Assembly (NCBI GenBank): GCA_009760855.2
Contig: WPIO01000018.1
Span: forward strand, 6,433,501 to 6,493,500
DNA: 60,000 nt
Direction of reading: 5' to 3'
DNA from: Cristatella mucedo
Lineage: Eukaryota; Bryozoa; Phylactolaemata; Cristatellidae
Part shown: positions 21,101 to 33,600 of the stretch, piece after piece
How positions within the stretch are numbered: the stretch's first letter is position 1
How the letters are laid out: each line of letters starts with the position of its first letter
Notes under the pieces: generated by a model
What the model was told of the DNA's origin: nothing
The model's database searches: none
The model's input: the letters and a program-made list of their open reading frames with translations, nothing else
Made by a program: the position numbers and the translations under genes

Positions 21101-21157
<57 letters not shown>
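20147..21157. mobile_element. LINE-A (minus) inserted in a (TA)n tract, with inverted 5' end
   Basis: Minus-strand LINE-A 3' region at about 20,187-20,967: ATT tail, 3' UTR, then C-terminal ORF (LKSFGDRAFSSYAPKAWNSL, HWLPVKQRIDFKVMSLTFRS). It is flanked by TA repeats. Its 5'-most 67 bp recur inverted at 21,038-21,104 across a 70-bp (TA)n centre. The second copy has only an uninterrupted (TA)n here (52,358-52,463), so this is an insertion in copy 1. Confidence 0.8.
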
Positions 21158-21160
<3 letters not shown>

Positions 21161-21191
21161 GGTATGTGCGTGTACATTGGGAGTGTAACTA

Positions 21192-21335
21192 ATTCATTTA
21201 TATAGGGCCCTAAGAGAACTTGTCTCCATTCAGGTACTTTACTCATGCCACGGGGCTCGAGTACACGATGCCGACAATCACATACATTCTTCTTGAACTT
21301 GGTCAGGGCGAGCGCATTACCAGCACCCATAACTG
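21192..21335 (-). repeat. SINE-2 copy between UBC9 and E4F1
   Basis: Minus-strand SINE-2 with tail first (atagggccctaagagaactt) and a diverged tRNA-like head near 21,250-21,330. Confidence 0.55.
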
Positions 21336-21419
21336 TGCATCATGAGATGCCGGGCGGTACCACTTTGAAGCAAAGTGACACTGTTAGTCTACAGTGCCGG
21401 CCCACAGTCTTGGACGAAT

Positions 21420-21560
21420 GGTGAACCAACACATTGCAAGCGTGCGGTGCCCCTGGAATCTTTTGTTGATCGGGCCTTTAGTTTGTATGTGCCGATAGTG
21501 TGGAACTGGCTTCTGTTTCCGCATGCTTTCCGTGCTTATACGTGCACGTTTCGAATGCTG
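21420..21560 (+). mobile_element. Short LINE-A fragment
   Basis: The translation PLESFVDRAFSLYVPIVWNW matches the LINE-A C-terminal block (LKSFGDRAFSSYAPKAWN). Very degraded. Confidence 0.5.
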
Positions 21561-22811
21561 CTACTACAAACCAAGGAAGTTACACAAGCTTCTGCTCAAA
21601 AGCACTGCTCTCGTGACTGCTACAAGTCCTCCTTTGCACAGAGGCCTGTCACAATACTGATGTGGCCGGCGCCTCGCAGGAAGGCTGACGAGTGGAGCCT
21701 CGATACTTGTGCACCCTCGGGTAGAGTTCACTAACCCAGCGCTGATGGCATACGATCCGGCCACTGCTTGAGGTCATTCTGCTTGACCCCAAGCCTGCTC
21801 TTCGGCCAGGGTCAAGGTGGAGGCCGGCAGGTGAGTTCGTGGCCTTTCGGCTGGAGTTCCCGAGTCCCGATGCAGGACTTTGATCCAAGGTTTCATCAAA
21901 GATTAATGAAGGCTTCGCATTGCTTTTTGCTTAATTCTGCCACTCGAGCTTTTAAGAGGAAAATGTATCCTACCCACAATTAGAGAGAGCCGTGTGGAAT
22001 AGGTGAGAGCCGTTCAGGGTTTGTACGAAAAACTTGACTTGCTTCTGCATGGCAGCGAAGGACGAAATCACGCATGAAAAATCAATTGACCTCCAAGAGG
22101 ATTGCGGAGTTAATCGTAATTTCGTAGCACTAACAAATCTGCCACGAACAACCAAAGGAACGCTTTGACTTGACACTGGCCACTTTGATATGTAGGCTGT
22201 TGGCAAGGATTAATCAAAGCTTACCTCTTGCCAGATATTTGCAAGCTGTGATAGCTATATTAGTACCTCAAAATTTTTGCATGCACCTAGCCGATGGTCA
22301 ACTTAGCATGATTGAGAGACAGGATGGCAGACAACAAGTGCATTCGCCCTTGAACGGCTAGCTTGAGGGTTTAGTGCGGTTTCTGCCTGCAGATGTAGGG
22401 TCCGCCTATTTATGGCAAACTGGATTTTTTCTGCCGGCCGACCAGTCGGCTTGACTTAAGCCAGAAGCTTTTGTGTTCGCCCAAGCCAGAGAACTGTGAC
22501 CCAGTGACCTCAAGCCAAAGACCTGTGGCCCAAAGCGAAACCCTCAATGATACCGGTATTTACCCTCCAAGCTCTCTCTGTATGTAGGACCAGAGGCAAC
22601 TACACGGGGTAGTCAAGAGAGAGGGCTGTTCCTAGACGGGACAGTGAGATATTTTGCAACCGTCTGTACGAGATAATGTCATCAATTCGATGTTTAGAGC
22701 CACAGGTGTGATAAAAGAAAGGCTTCACAGCCAGGTAAAATGTCAACACAGTGCTAGCACGAGCATGCATATTGATGATTCAATGCACACCCTAGGGCTC
22801 ACAGCAACGGC
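21561..22811. other. Intergenic DNA between the convergent UBC9 and E4F1
   Basis: No gene recognised. At about 22,460-22,545 are degenerate copies of a 21-bp unit (cctcaagccagagacctgtg plus one base) that forms cleaner tandem copies at 53,985-54,035 in the second copy. Confidence 0.4.
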
Positions 22812-23092
22812 AAGTAATGTAATGTATCTCCGTCTGTAACTCCACAAAGTCATAAAGACTATGTGAGTGTTACACGCAGGAGAGTTTTGTATAGCACTCA
22901 CAGCCTAAGCGGCTTTCGGTACACATTCGGTAGCTAACAGACTTCATCTCATGCGACAACGAGAAAGTGGGGAGCTTAGCCGAGTCAGGAGAGCAGTTGA
23001 GGTAGTGAGTAGCATGGAAGTGGCAGCTCACGGCAGCTGAAAATGATGAATCATTGTCGGCAGCAGGAGAGTAGTTGTCGCTGCTGCTTAAG
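22812..23092 (-). mobile_element. LINE-B 3' fragment at the E4F1 3' end
   Basis: On the minus strand: DNYSPAADNDSSFSAAVSCH, then ATHYLNCSPDSAKL, and a 3' UTR ending in TTAC-type repeats. It begins about 70 nt beyond the E4F1 stop and may form part of its 3' UTR. Confidence 0.75.
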
Positions 23093-23163
23093 AAGGCAAG
23101 GTGAGCTAGCTTCACGTTTTAATGACAGCAAGGCAGGCAAATCGCACAGCGACTGACAGGCCC

Positions 23164-23433
23164 TCAGCCACTCGTGCTACTAACTACGAGGGCACTTTCT
23201 TCGTCATCGTCCACGATCGGCACTAGCACGGCACCATCTTCGATGCCTCTGCTAATGGGCATCGGGTCGGCAGAAGCTGTCCCAGGTGAGTGACTCATCT
23301 GAGCGATGCTGCTGCTGCCTCCATCCATGATGGCGGCCGATTCTGATCCCGAGGCTCCTGTACTGTTCTGTTCGTGGCTACCGTGGTTCTGCAGCATCAC
23401 TACCGCCTCGCTGGCATGCATGTTTCCATCCTG
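23164..23433 (-). CDS. E4F1: E4F1 exon 9 (last, with stop)
   Basis: 270 bp from QDGNMHASEAVVMLQNHGS to a Ser/Gly/Asp-rich acidic end (VPIVDDDEESALVV) and TGA at 23,166-23,164. The acceptor is tagctattacag. Confidence 0.78.
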   Translation of the reverse strand, partial: QDGNMHASEAVVMLQNHGSHEQNSTGASGSESAAIMDGGSSSIAQMSHSPGTASADPMPISRGIEDGAVLVPIVDDDEESALVVSSTSG

Positions 23434-26400
23434 CTGTAATAGCTACAAAGGTTGGGCAAGCGAGGACGAGAGTGAGATACGACTCAACAAAACGCTTTGC
23501 TGCAGGAAAGGCAGAACCCCACTGCCCGCCTGCCCCCAGCAGGCATCCACGGCTGCGGTTTAGGGAGCCTTTTGCAGCGTAGGACAAGCATTCCAAGCAA
23601 TCCTGAGCAGCTACCTCATCATCGCAGGTGTATTGAATGCGCATGCTAGAGTCTGAAGTCCGGCTGGCGTAGAAAGTAGGAAGGCCGACAGTGTCGGCCT
23701 CGTGCTGGCCTACGCCCGAATCGGCTTTGGGCACAGCAGTCTGCAGGTCCTCCAGCGAAGTGCCTTGCTCCAGCACGATGTACTGGCACAATTGAATGTA
23801 GGAAAGCAAGTTTAGAGTGAAATTTTCGGTAGCAGGCGAGCGCAGAACCTGTCAACTTGCCAACGTAATGGATGCAGCGAAAATCAACGAAATAAAATCC
23901 AGGAATGAACACGAGAGCCGGCACCCCTGTCAGTCGACCGCAAGGCCAGCTTTTCAGCCGACTTGATGTCGGATTCACCCATGATTTCTGTTGTATCGAC
24001 ACCACGGGCGATTGTCAAATCGGCCTAATTATTATTATATAATTTGTTATTATTATGATATATATATATACATACAATTGGCTGAATGAAACCATCATTG
24101 GGTTACCACTGCAAAGACACGGACTTCGTGAGATGCCGGTGGAACCATCGGATTGTGTGATGCACCTGTAAGCGGCTCTCACCTTTTCGGTGGGAGAAAT
24201 AACTACCTCCCACCACCTAGAATAGTCTGAATCGACCAGATTCAATGAAACTCAGACGGTCCCGGCAAGAAATCTCGTGATCCATAACCAGAAGGAAGAA
24301 TGTGTCCTTAGTTTCTCGGGAGTTGAAGCCTCCCCGCGCTAATGAGCCGCCTCGGGCGACTCGTAGCGTGGTGTGGATCTTTACTTGATTTCTCCGTAAT
24401 ACCTTCTAGTATTACGCTGCTATCTTCGCTGTGACTATTTATGAGCTGTCCTCGGATATGCTACGCAAAACAGGACCTGCTTAGCATGAGATGCGATGTC
24501 GCCATTAGTCGATACCTACCGGTGGGCCTTCTCCGGCGGGTCAGTGAGAACCTTCCTGCAACCTGCGTTCGCCCTATCAACAGCTCTGCTATCAAACCTA
24601 CGACTCGTAAGTTTAAAGCGCTAAATAGTACTTGTTGCGGTTGTAGCCCACCCGCCGTAGCCCAGCACTTTGTGAAACGTCGTCCGACGGCCGTTACCAA
24701 GGTCCAATTCAAATTCGAAGAGCCAGCGTCCACCGGGCCGGACGCAAACGGTAGAGAATATGAGCCACTTCATCGCCGTCGCCCAGCTGTTGGACAGCTT
24801 CTTAAATTCCGCCTAATAAATGTCCGCTCGCTAAAAACCAAGGGGTTACTTATCCGCGATCAGGTGGTCCAGGAGAAGCTAGATGCATTTCTGCCTATGG
24901 AAACCTTGATGACGCCTTGTTCTAGTAGCTGTATTTCCGAGACCACCCCACCCGGGTTCTCATTCTATCAGTCCATGCGTTCTGACAAGGTTGGTGGTGG
25001 GGTTGCAATTGTTGTTCGCGAATCGTTTGGCTACAAAATGTGCAGTTTCTCACATGGGTCATCGTTTGAATCGGTTGCTATCAGGTCTTCATCAAAGACA
25101 ATGCCTCTCACCGTTGCGATATACCGGCCTCCTTCTGGCTGTCTAAACTTGTTTATAGAGAACTTTTCAGAGTTCCTCGCTAAAATATTTGTGTGTGACA
25201 GGCCGTTACTGATTGTAGAAGACTTCAATATTCACGTTGACAACCCTAGCAACAGCCAGGTCCGCTCATTTCTTGACTGTCTGGAGAATTTTAGTTTGGC
25301 CCAACACGTTAATCATAGCACCCACGTCGGTGGCCACATTCTAGATCTCGTGATCACTAAGGATGTCCTCCCCACTGACTTTGTGGTGTGCCCACTGACC
25401 CTCTCAGATCATTGTTCGGTCTCGTTTACTGTTCCTGCTCCCTCGTACGTGCAGGGCAATGTCGAATTTGCCAAACGACGTAACTTACAAAGCATTGACT
25501 AGGACAAGTTTTTGAAATCTGTTTGTGATGCAGGCCTTCTTGATCTGCATTCAGACTCGACCGGCAGCCTCGATACCCTCACTGATGCGATGAACATGAC
25601 ACTCAGGAGTGCTCTTGACAAGCATGCTCCCGTTCGCTCTATCCGTGTTCAAAGTCGTCGAGATTGCTTTCAATTTACAAAAAAACTCCTTAAGATGCGC
25701 CGTGTTAAGCGCAGGCTGGAACGTTGTTTCAAGAAATCGGGGTCTGAGGCAGACCTAGTCAATTTTAAAGACTTCCTTCGAGTTTACACCCGAAAGCTTA
25801 AAAAAGCCAGGGCTTCTTTTTTCATTAGAAAACTGAATTCCTGCCAGTCGGACACTAAACAGATTTTTAAGACATTAAACCATTTACTGGCCAATGCTGC
25901 CAGGTATGACTCCCCAGATATTAAGGGCTCAGCCGAAAAGTTTTCAGCCTTCTTTACTGAAAAAATTGTGCACATTCGTGCCTCCATTAAGCCCCCTCCG
26001 ACCAAAGCAATCGCCGTTCCTCAACCTGTGACCTTTCTTAAAAGGTTCTCCGATGTTTCTGCCTGTGATGTGGGTGTCTTAATAAGGTCTAGCAAAAAGA
26101 GCTCGTCTCCTGAAGACCCTATACCTTCATCTCTGTGGTCTTCACTTGCAGACCAACTTAGCCCTGCCATAACCAAGATTTTTAATGCTTCTTTGGGAAA
26201 AGGGATCGTCCCCAAGTCCTTCAAATCGGCAATCGTTAGACCTATTCTTAAAAAGCCTGGATTAGACACAGAGGTCCTAGCAAACTATCGTACAGTTTCC
26301 CTTCTTCCGTTCTTATCAAAGATTCTTGAAAAAATTGTTGCTAAGCAGCTAGTTGACTATAATAACAATAATAATAATAATTCACTTGATAAAGCGCCCT

Positions 26401-29400
26401 CAGAGAACTTAATCTCTCTCTAGGCGCTTTACATTTGCTGTAAAGTGAAATGCAATTGAATGGTAAGTAAAATTATGCTTGAAAAAACGAAATGAATAAT
26501 ATGGTTAGGGGTGACATGCACAGGGTCAGCATGCAAATGTGGTTAGTGGCAGCATGCACAGTGTCAGCACGCATAAGCACATCCAGGACGAATAACAGGG
26601 ACCCACTAACTGCTGTCCTAAATAGGTGTGTTTTTAAGTTCCTTTTAAATGTGGTCAGGTCAGGGGATGTTCTGACGCAGGTCGGGAGGGAGTTCCAGGC
26701 TTTGGGAGCGTATGAACTAAATGCACGGTCTCCAAAGGATTTAAGGTTTGTATGAGGTATTTGTAGACTGTTGGATTCCGAAAAGCGGGTGGTACGATGC
26801 TTAGCCTGATGGGGGAGTATGTCGGAGAGATAGGCTGGAGCCATAGAATGAAGGGACCTAAAAGTGAGGGACAAAACCTTGAAGTCAATCCATTGCTTGA
26901 CTGGTAGTTGAACATATTGAAAATATTGGAATGTCAGAAACATTTCAATCAGGTTTCAAGAGGCAGCACTCTACTGAAACTGCTCTCCTCCGTGTTAACA
27001 ATGACATTCTTCGTGGCAACGACGACGGGAATGTCACTGCCTTAGCTCTGCTAGATCTGTCTGCTGCCTTCGACACCATTGATCACGAAGTTCTGCTTGA
27101 ACGATTGAGAACAACGATCAGTCTGGCAGACGAAGCACTGGCGTGGTTTAAATCGTACTTGTCTGATCGTGTTCGATCCGTGTCGTGTGGGGGTCAGGTC
27201 TCAGACATGAGAAGGGTCACCTGTGGAGTCCCTCAAGGGTCTGTACTTGGTCCCTGCTGTTCTCCATTTATACGCAACCTCTGGGAAAAGTGATTAAGGC
27301 CCATGGAATAGGATGTCATCACTTCTATGCTGACGATACTCAGTTGTATTTGTCATTTAAACCGTCGGAATCTGCTGCAGCAACTGAGAAACTGAATGCT
27401 TGCCTTGCCGATATTCGATCCTGGATGTCGGAAAACTTCCTGAAATTAAATGACGATAAAACCGAACTGCTGCTCATATGACACCCTAAGCGTGTGGCTG
27501 GATTAAAAGGCTTTGCTGTTCTAATAGGTGATGCTATTGTGCGACCTTCATCACGTGCTCGTAATCTAGGTGTCGTGTTCGACAGCTGCCTCAATTTCAA
27601 AAGCTTCATTCAGAAGACTGCCTCTACAGCTAGCCATCACATCCGATCCCTATCCAAGATTAGGAGATGTCTCCCACAGTGGCTTGTAAAAAATTTAACT
27701 AGCTCTTTAGTTCTGTCTCGGCTTGATTATTGTAATTCCCTTTTGGCTGGGCTGCCAAAGAAAGCTATTATGCCACTACAGCGGACTATGAATATGGCTG
27801 CAAGGCTGGTCTTCAAGTCCCTGCGGTTTGAGCACGTGTCACCTCTGCTGAAAGAGCTAGGATGGTTGCCGGTTGAGCAAAGAATACAGAGCAAAGTTCT
27901 TACGCTGGCCCACGAGGCCCGCCACGGCTTGGCTCCTTCGTACGTAGCTGAACTGCTGCAGCAGTTTCAGCCTGTTCGCACCCTCAGGTCCTGTGTGGAC
28001 AATAAATTAGTTGTCCCATTCCTCTGCTTAAAGACAGTTGACGACAGAAGCTTTAGCTCTGCAGGTCCTAGACTGTGGAACTCGCTTCTACAATTCTTTC
28101 GCAACGACATCTACTCTCCAACTGCCGACTATGGCACATCTTATTCAGCGGTCCTGAACTGCTACTTCTATGCTACTCACTACCTCAACTGCTCTCCTAA
28201 TTCTGGTATGCTTCTCACTTTCTCTTTGTTGCATGAGACGAAGTCTGTTGGCTACCGAATGTGTACCGAAAGCCGCTTAGGCTGTGAGTGCGCTATACAA
28301 AACTCTCCTGCGTAACATCCACATGGTCTTTATGACTTTGTGGAGTTACTGACGGAGATACATTACATTACATTACGACATCGACAAACAAAGGCGAAAG
28401 TCACACAAAGACTATATAATTCATTTCTACGGACAAAAGTGGCTCAAAAGCAGAGATCGCAGGACGAAAGCAGCTGAAAGAATCCTCTTATTACAACTAC
28501 ATACATCGTCCATTCTATTACAGCTACATACATCGTATATACTAAAAAAGGAAGAAATAGCTCTAGATAAATAGCTTATCTCTCTTTATTTAATATCCTC
28601 TTATTACAGCTACATACATCGTCACCAATGTGCAGAAGGCTCTTGAGCTATCGAGGCCCTAATGTGTAACGTATTTAATACCTTAGGACAGTTTAAACCC
28701 TAAAATTATGACAACACAATAGCCGCCACGTCAGGGATAACAGCTATAAGTCTGCTCTAATCGGGCTCTGCCACCCACACTGGCCTTATGCTCCTTAAGT
28801 TCAGAAGTAGTTCACTATTAACAGAAAGTCTTTCACCGGGCATCCGGGGTCTCCGGGGCCGAGCTCACTACATAGACGAAAATCCTGCTCAGTAGAAAGA
28901 AAAGGCAATCAGTGCAGACAGGTAGACCTCCAGAGAAGCTTGACGTCTGCTGGTGCTGCTGGCTGCTGCAGCTTCAGCATCAGACCGAGGCTACACGAAG
29001 GCAGAGCTTGGGCCCAGATAAACTGCAGAATTCCTGTGCTCCAGCTACTACCAATCAGGCAGGGCATCGAATTCATTCAAGGTGTTGTAACTCACTTTTA
29101 GGTCCCTTCATTCTCTAGCTCCTGCCTACCACTCAGAACTTCTCTCCAACAAGGCTAGATAGGCACTTGTTGAATCTTAGGCAGCAGTCGAAGACGACAC
29201 CTAAATTCCGAGCAGATGATGATGGTCGCACAACAGCATCGCCTATTAGAAGAGCAAAGCCTGCTAGTCCAGCCACAGGAAAGTAAGAAATTAGAATATA
29301 GATAAAGTTCTCCGAGGGTGCTATGCAAGTGTATTAATAATAATAATAATAATAATAATAACATAATAACTATTATTACTAGGACCCAAAGACCGCAAGC

Positions 29401-30556
29401 TTTTGTAGCAACAATTCTTTAAAGCAAAAGAATTGAGCAGACTGCTTGCTGCATTATTACGCACCGAGTGCACTAACTCACTGTTAGCTAGCAGTTTCCA
29501 TTGCAGAGCGGGCACACACAGTGCTGCCTACCTGAGTATGAGCACGCGACTATACCTCGAGAGGCACGCCGGGGCACACAGCTGACGAGTCAGTTGCCAG
29601 CAATTAAACGTCACGGGCACAATGCAGCATGCAATGCACAATGCAAGCCACGCATGGTGGAAAGTACGAAGTTGAATGAAATCCCAAATCAAATTAGCCA
29701 CTATGCCAAACGGTTGCCGCTATGGCAGCAAAGGAAGCCTGGCAATCCTGCACCAGCAGATGGCCTAGACAAAAGATAGCCTCGGCGTCACAGGACAGTG
29801 CAGTTTTGCAGCATCTGGGACTGCTGCAGTGCTGTACCTGCTCGAGGACTTTTGCCGAAGCTTCACTGCTGCCATCGGGATTGATGTACTGTGTGTGGGC
29901 GGCCACCGAGGAGAACTCGGTCAGCACCGTCGCACAGACATCGCCGGGGGCAGTGCCGACCGCAGCCGATGTCACGGTGAAGTTGGCGACCGAGTCGTCG
30001 CTCAGGCTTTGCTGCATGAGTCGCAGCTGCGACAGCTGGTAAGTGCAGGGCACTGCAAAAGATGCGGCATGCATGCACGTTCGAGATCGAGGCCAAGGCT
30101 CGACTTGAAGTGAACAAAATCGGCGAGCGAAGCGATCGCCCGCACGAGGAGACGACTGCTGCAACCTCCCGGCCGGCGGCGAGCGCGAGAAGGCGACGAG
30201 AAGCGAGCAGAGCAAGGCGGAAGCAGAGGCGAAAACCCACCCAAGGCGGAAAGTGAGTGCACGGCGACCGACACGGGCAGCCACCCTCCCACCGATCGAC
30301 CTCGCGTGTGTGAGCTCGAGCGCGAGTCAGACGCCAGCTACGCGTGCTACGACCTCGCACACGACTCGTGCCAAGGGGTGAAGCAACATAAAAAGGCGAT
30401 GCAAAAGCGTCTCGAGCCATTCGATCCGCCATTGCAGCGCTGATGCTCCTTTTAAAGCTTCTTCTTCGACACAACGATGGCCCTGATGCTTCTCACTGCA
30501 AACTTATGGAGGAGCCCGAGTGCGGCGGCCAGGAGAACAGGCCCAAGCCACGATCA

Positions 30557-30620
<64 letters not shown>

Positions 30621-33600
30621 AGCTTTCCGAAATTCCTTTTAAGTGTGCCACATTGCCAGGACGTGTTTCCTGTCACACGGGGATGCAACATCTAGCACAG
30701 GCCATCTCCCTGGGCATCTCCATTCGCTTGCCTGCAAGCCTCCTTCGGTCGACGATTGAGAGAAGTACGATTTGCGCCACAACTCATGCCGTGCCAGACA
30801 ATTTGTCAGCCGGGCACCGGAATGGGCAAAAATGGATAGCGCATCGCATCAACAACGGGGAGCAAAAGACAAGTTTCGTGCACGATAATCTTAAACACAC
30901 TCACGGTCAATCGCTCGATGAGAAGCAGCAGTAACAGCTCAAGCTGAGGTGGGCGCGGCAAGATGGGGCTCGGCAAGATGGGGCGTGGCCGGCCGGTCGC
31001 TCGATGAGAAGCAGCAGTTGCAGCTCAAGCTGAAGCCTGTGAGGTCAGACGGGGCGTGCGTGGCCAGCTGGAGGCGTGGCCAGCTGGAGGCGTGGCCAGC
31101 GCGTGGCCAGCTGGAGGCGTGGCCACCTGGAGGCGTGGCCATCTGGAGGCGTGGTCAACTGGGGCGTGGCCAGCTGGAGGCGTGGCTAACTGGAGGCGTG
31201 GCCAACTGGAGGCGTGGCCAGACGGGGCGGCGTCCTCCGAACCTTTGGCTCGCAGATGCCTGTTCAGCGTGCCGTGCTCAGAGAAGTGGCGGCCGCAGAA
31301 CCTGCACGGGTAGGGCCGCTCGCCGGTGTGAGTTCGAGCGTGCCGAACCAGAGAGCTCTTCTCGCGGAACTGCCTGGGACAGGAGCTACATTTCCAGGCC
31401 ATCACTTTCGAATGAGTTCGACTGTGCACTTTCCAGGCGTTCTACAAAGCAGGCATCGGTCAGTCAGACTACGGAGCTGCCAGTGGCGGGCGAGGCAAAC
31501 GAGTACAGCACGATAGTCAAGCACTGACGGCAGCATATTAAACAAGGGCAAGGACGCCACAAATGCGAGCGATAAAACAAGATTAGCGTTGTAATACTTG
31601 GGGGAAAATCGATAGAAATCGCTAATAGAATAATCTTAAAGCGCCCTAAGAGAAGAAGTAAATCTACTTGCAAGCGCTTAGCATATGCTGCAAAGGAAGT
31701 GCGCCAATTGACTAGCAAAAGAATGCACACTGCCGCTATGAATAAACTCATGAAGGACGATTCACACTAACCCGACAGGAAATAGATTGGGAAAAGTACG
31801 ACGTTTTTTCTTTTTTTTAAATGTCGTCATGTCAGGGGATGTCGTGATGTAAGCAGGAAAATGAGTTCAGGACGTTGGAAGCATGCGAACTAAAGGCACG
31901 GTCTCCAGCCAAAGGATTTGGGGTTGGTTCGCAATACAGCTGCTGTACAACTTGAGTCAGACGAGCAGGTCGATGCACTGCTTGATCGGGAGCAGGAGTA
32001 TGGGGTGGGTGAGAAGTGGTGCAATGTGACAACTGCAACGTTCACGACAGACAAGGATACATGTTGAGTTTTCCACCCACTTGAAGCACCTTATCGAAAA
32101 ACCAGGAAGGCATGCAAGCAGTGCACTACAAAAGCAGAGATGCAATGTCATAAACGTAAGAACCAACTTGGCCGTTGTATCCCTGTCTTAAGTAAGCCTG
32201 AATTGATGCAATGTTATGTAGCTGACAGTAGGTACACTTGACTGCAGAGCCTGACGGGGACGTCTAGAAAAAATGGGCCACTTTGAAAGAAGACATCCTG
32301 ATTGCATGCATATGCTACACAGGGGATATGCTAGCCGAGCCCATTTTGAGGGTTATGGTTTACAATTTCTGAGCAACGCCAAGTTTGCTTATATCACCCG
32401 ATAGTTTTTGAGCGGAGTAGTGACAGATGACACGCCCGACCCTGTGCCAACAAAGGCCGCTGAGACGAGACATAACTAGCTCCGTGGATTTATATTATTT
32501 ATATATTATATACCAAATATGCATACTATATGTTTACATATTATTTATTTTTAAGCGATATTGATTTACGGGGCCGAGGCGTGCCGCTCGAAACAGGCGT
32601 CGACCCCTGAAACGATACTGTTTCATTGCTGCTGTTTCATTGCTACTGTTTCATGGCCACTGTTTCATGGCCACTGTTTCATGGCCAGTTTCATCGCCAC
32701 TGTTTCATCGCCACTGTTTCATCGCCATTGTTTCATCGCCACTGCTTCATTGCTACTGTTTCATAGCTGCTGAAACAGCTCAGTGGCACCGGAAGCATCG
32801 GAAGCGGAAACAGCACAAAAACTTCTGCTCAAGCGAGTCGCTGCGTCGGTGGCAGAGGAAGAGTTAGAACGGCACCGTCGGTGCCCGGTATGAGCGCTCG
32901 CAGCAGCAGCAGCAGGGCACCGGCTCGGGCGTTGCCTTCGCCCTTTTCGTGTTCGTCCGGCATGAGCTGCGCCTGCCTGCGGCTTCCGGCGCAAGGCGGG
33001 CGCAACTTCCGGCCACAGTCGGTCTTACCGTCGTCTTGAACGTCTTGTCGCAGTCGGAGCACGGGTACGGCCGCTCGCTGCTGTGGACCTTGAGGTGCTC
33101 CTTGACGTGCGAGATTCGCTTGAACATCTTGCCACACTCGCCGCACTTGTACACCCGCTCGTCCGAGTGTGCGAGCAGGTGCTTATTGAACATGTCCTTG
33201 GTGGCGAAGTCCTTGGGGCAGTGCGGGCACTTGTGCGGCCGCTCGCCTGCAACGAGGCGGAGCGTCAGCGCACTCTGAGCACCAGCAGCAGACGACGAGC
33301 ATCAGGGGGAAGGGAACCGGGGCGGGCTGCCATTGCACGCACCACGCTTGTTAAGAGAGAAGAACAGGCCCGGGAAAAGTGCCACACACACGCGAGTAGG
33401 TCAGTTCGAAAGGCTGTACTGGACAATGCGGAAGACGGCGCAAAAAAGCTTGGCATGTAGCCTGTGGCCGGCGCGTCTGCTTCCCACTTTGTCGGGTCGT
33501 GTTCAACCTAGGCAGCCAACACGGACACAGTTTTCTGTTTGTCCAGTCGACTGCTTGCATTTTCCAAGAGGGGGCTGCTGTAAGGCACAACGTGAATCAG

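Noticed and set aside
20903-21205. Open frames of alternating Tyr and Ile around TA tracts
   Set aside because: Artefacts of (TA)n microsatellites, as at 5,376 and 52,358.
24331-28374. Possibility that this is a host endonuclease or telomerase-like gene
   Set aside because: Endonuclease plus RT with CR1/L2 motifs, an (ATTAC)n tail, disabling mutations and further truncated copies show it is a LINE.
29863-30474. 203-codon minus-strand frame (duplicated at 57,534)
   Set aside because: Runs through the GC-rich E4F1 intron 6 and overlaps exon 7 in the wrong frame. Arg/Ser-rich without motifs.
31025-31240. Extension of the zinc-finger frame past HLRAK into SGHASSWPR repeats
   Set aside because: This is the minisatellite following the donor CCAAAG|GTTCGG. 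A better in-frame continuation exists at exon 7.
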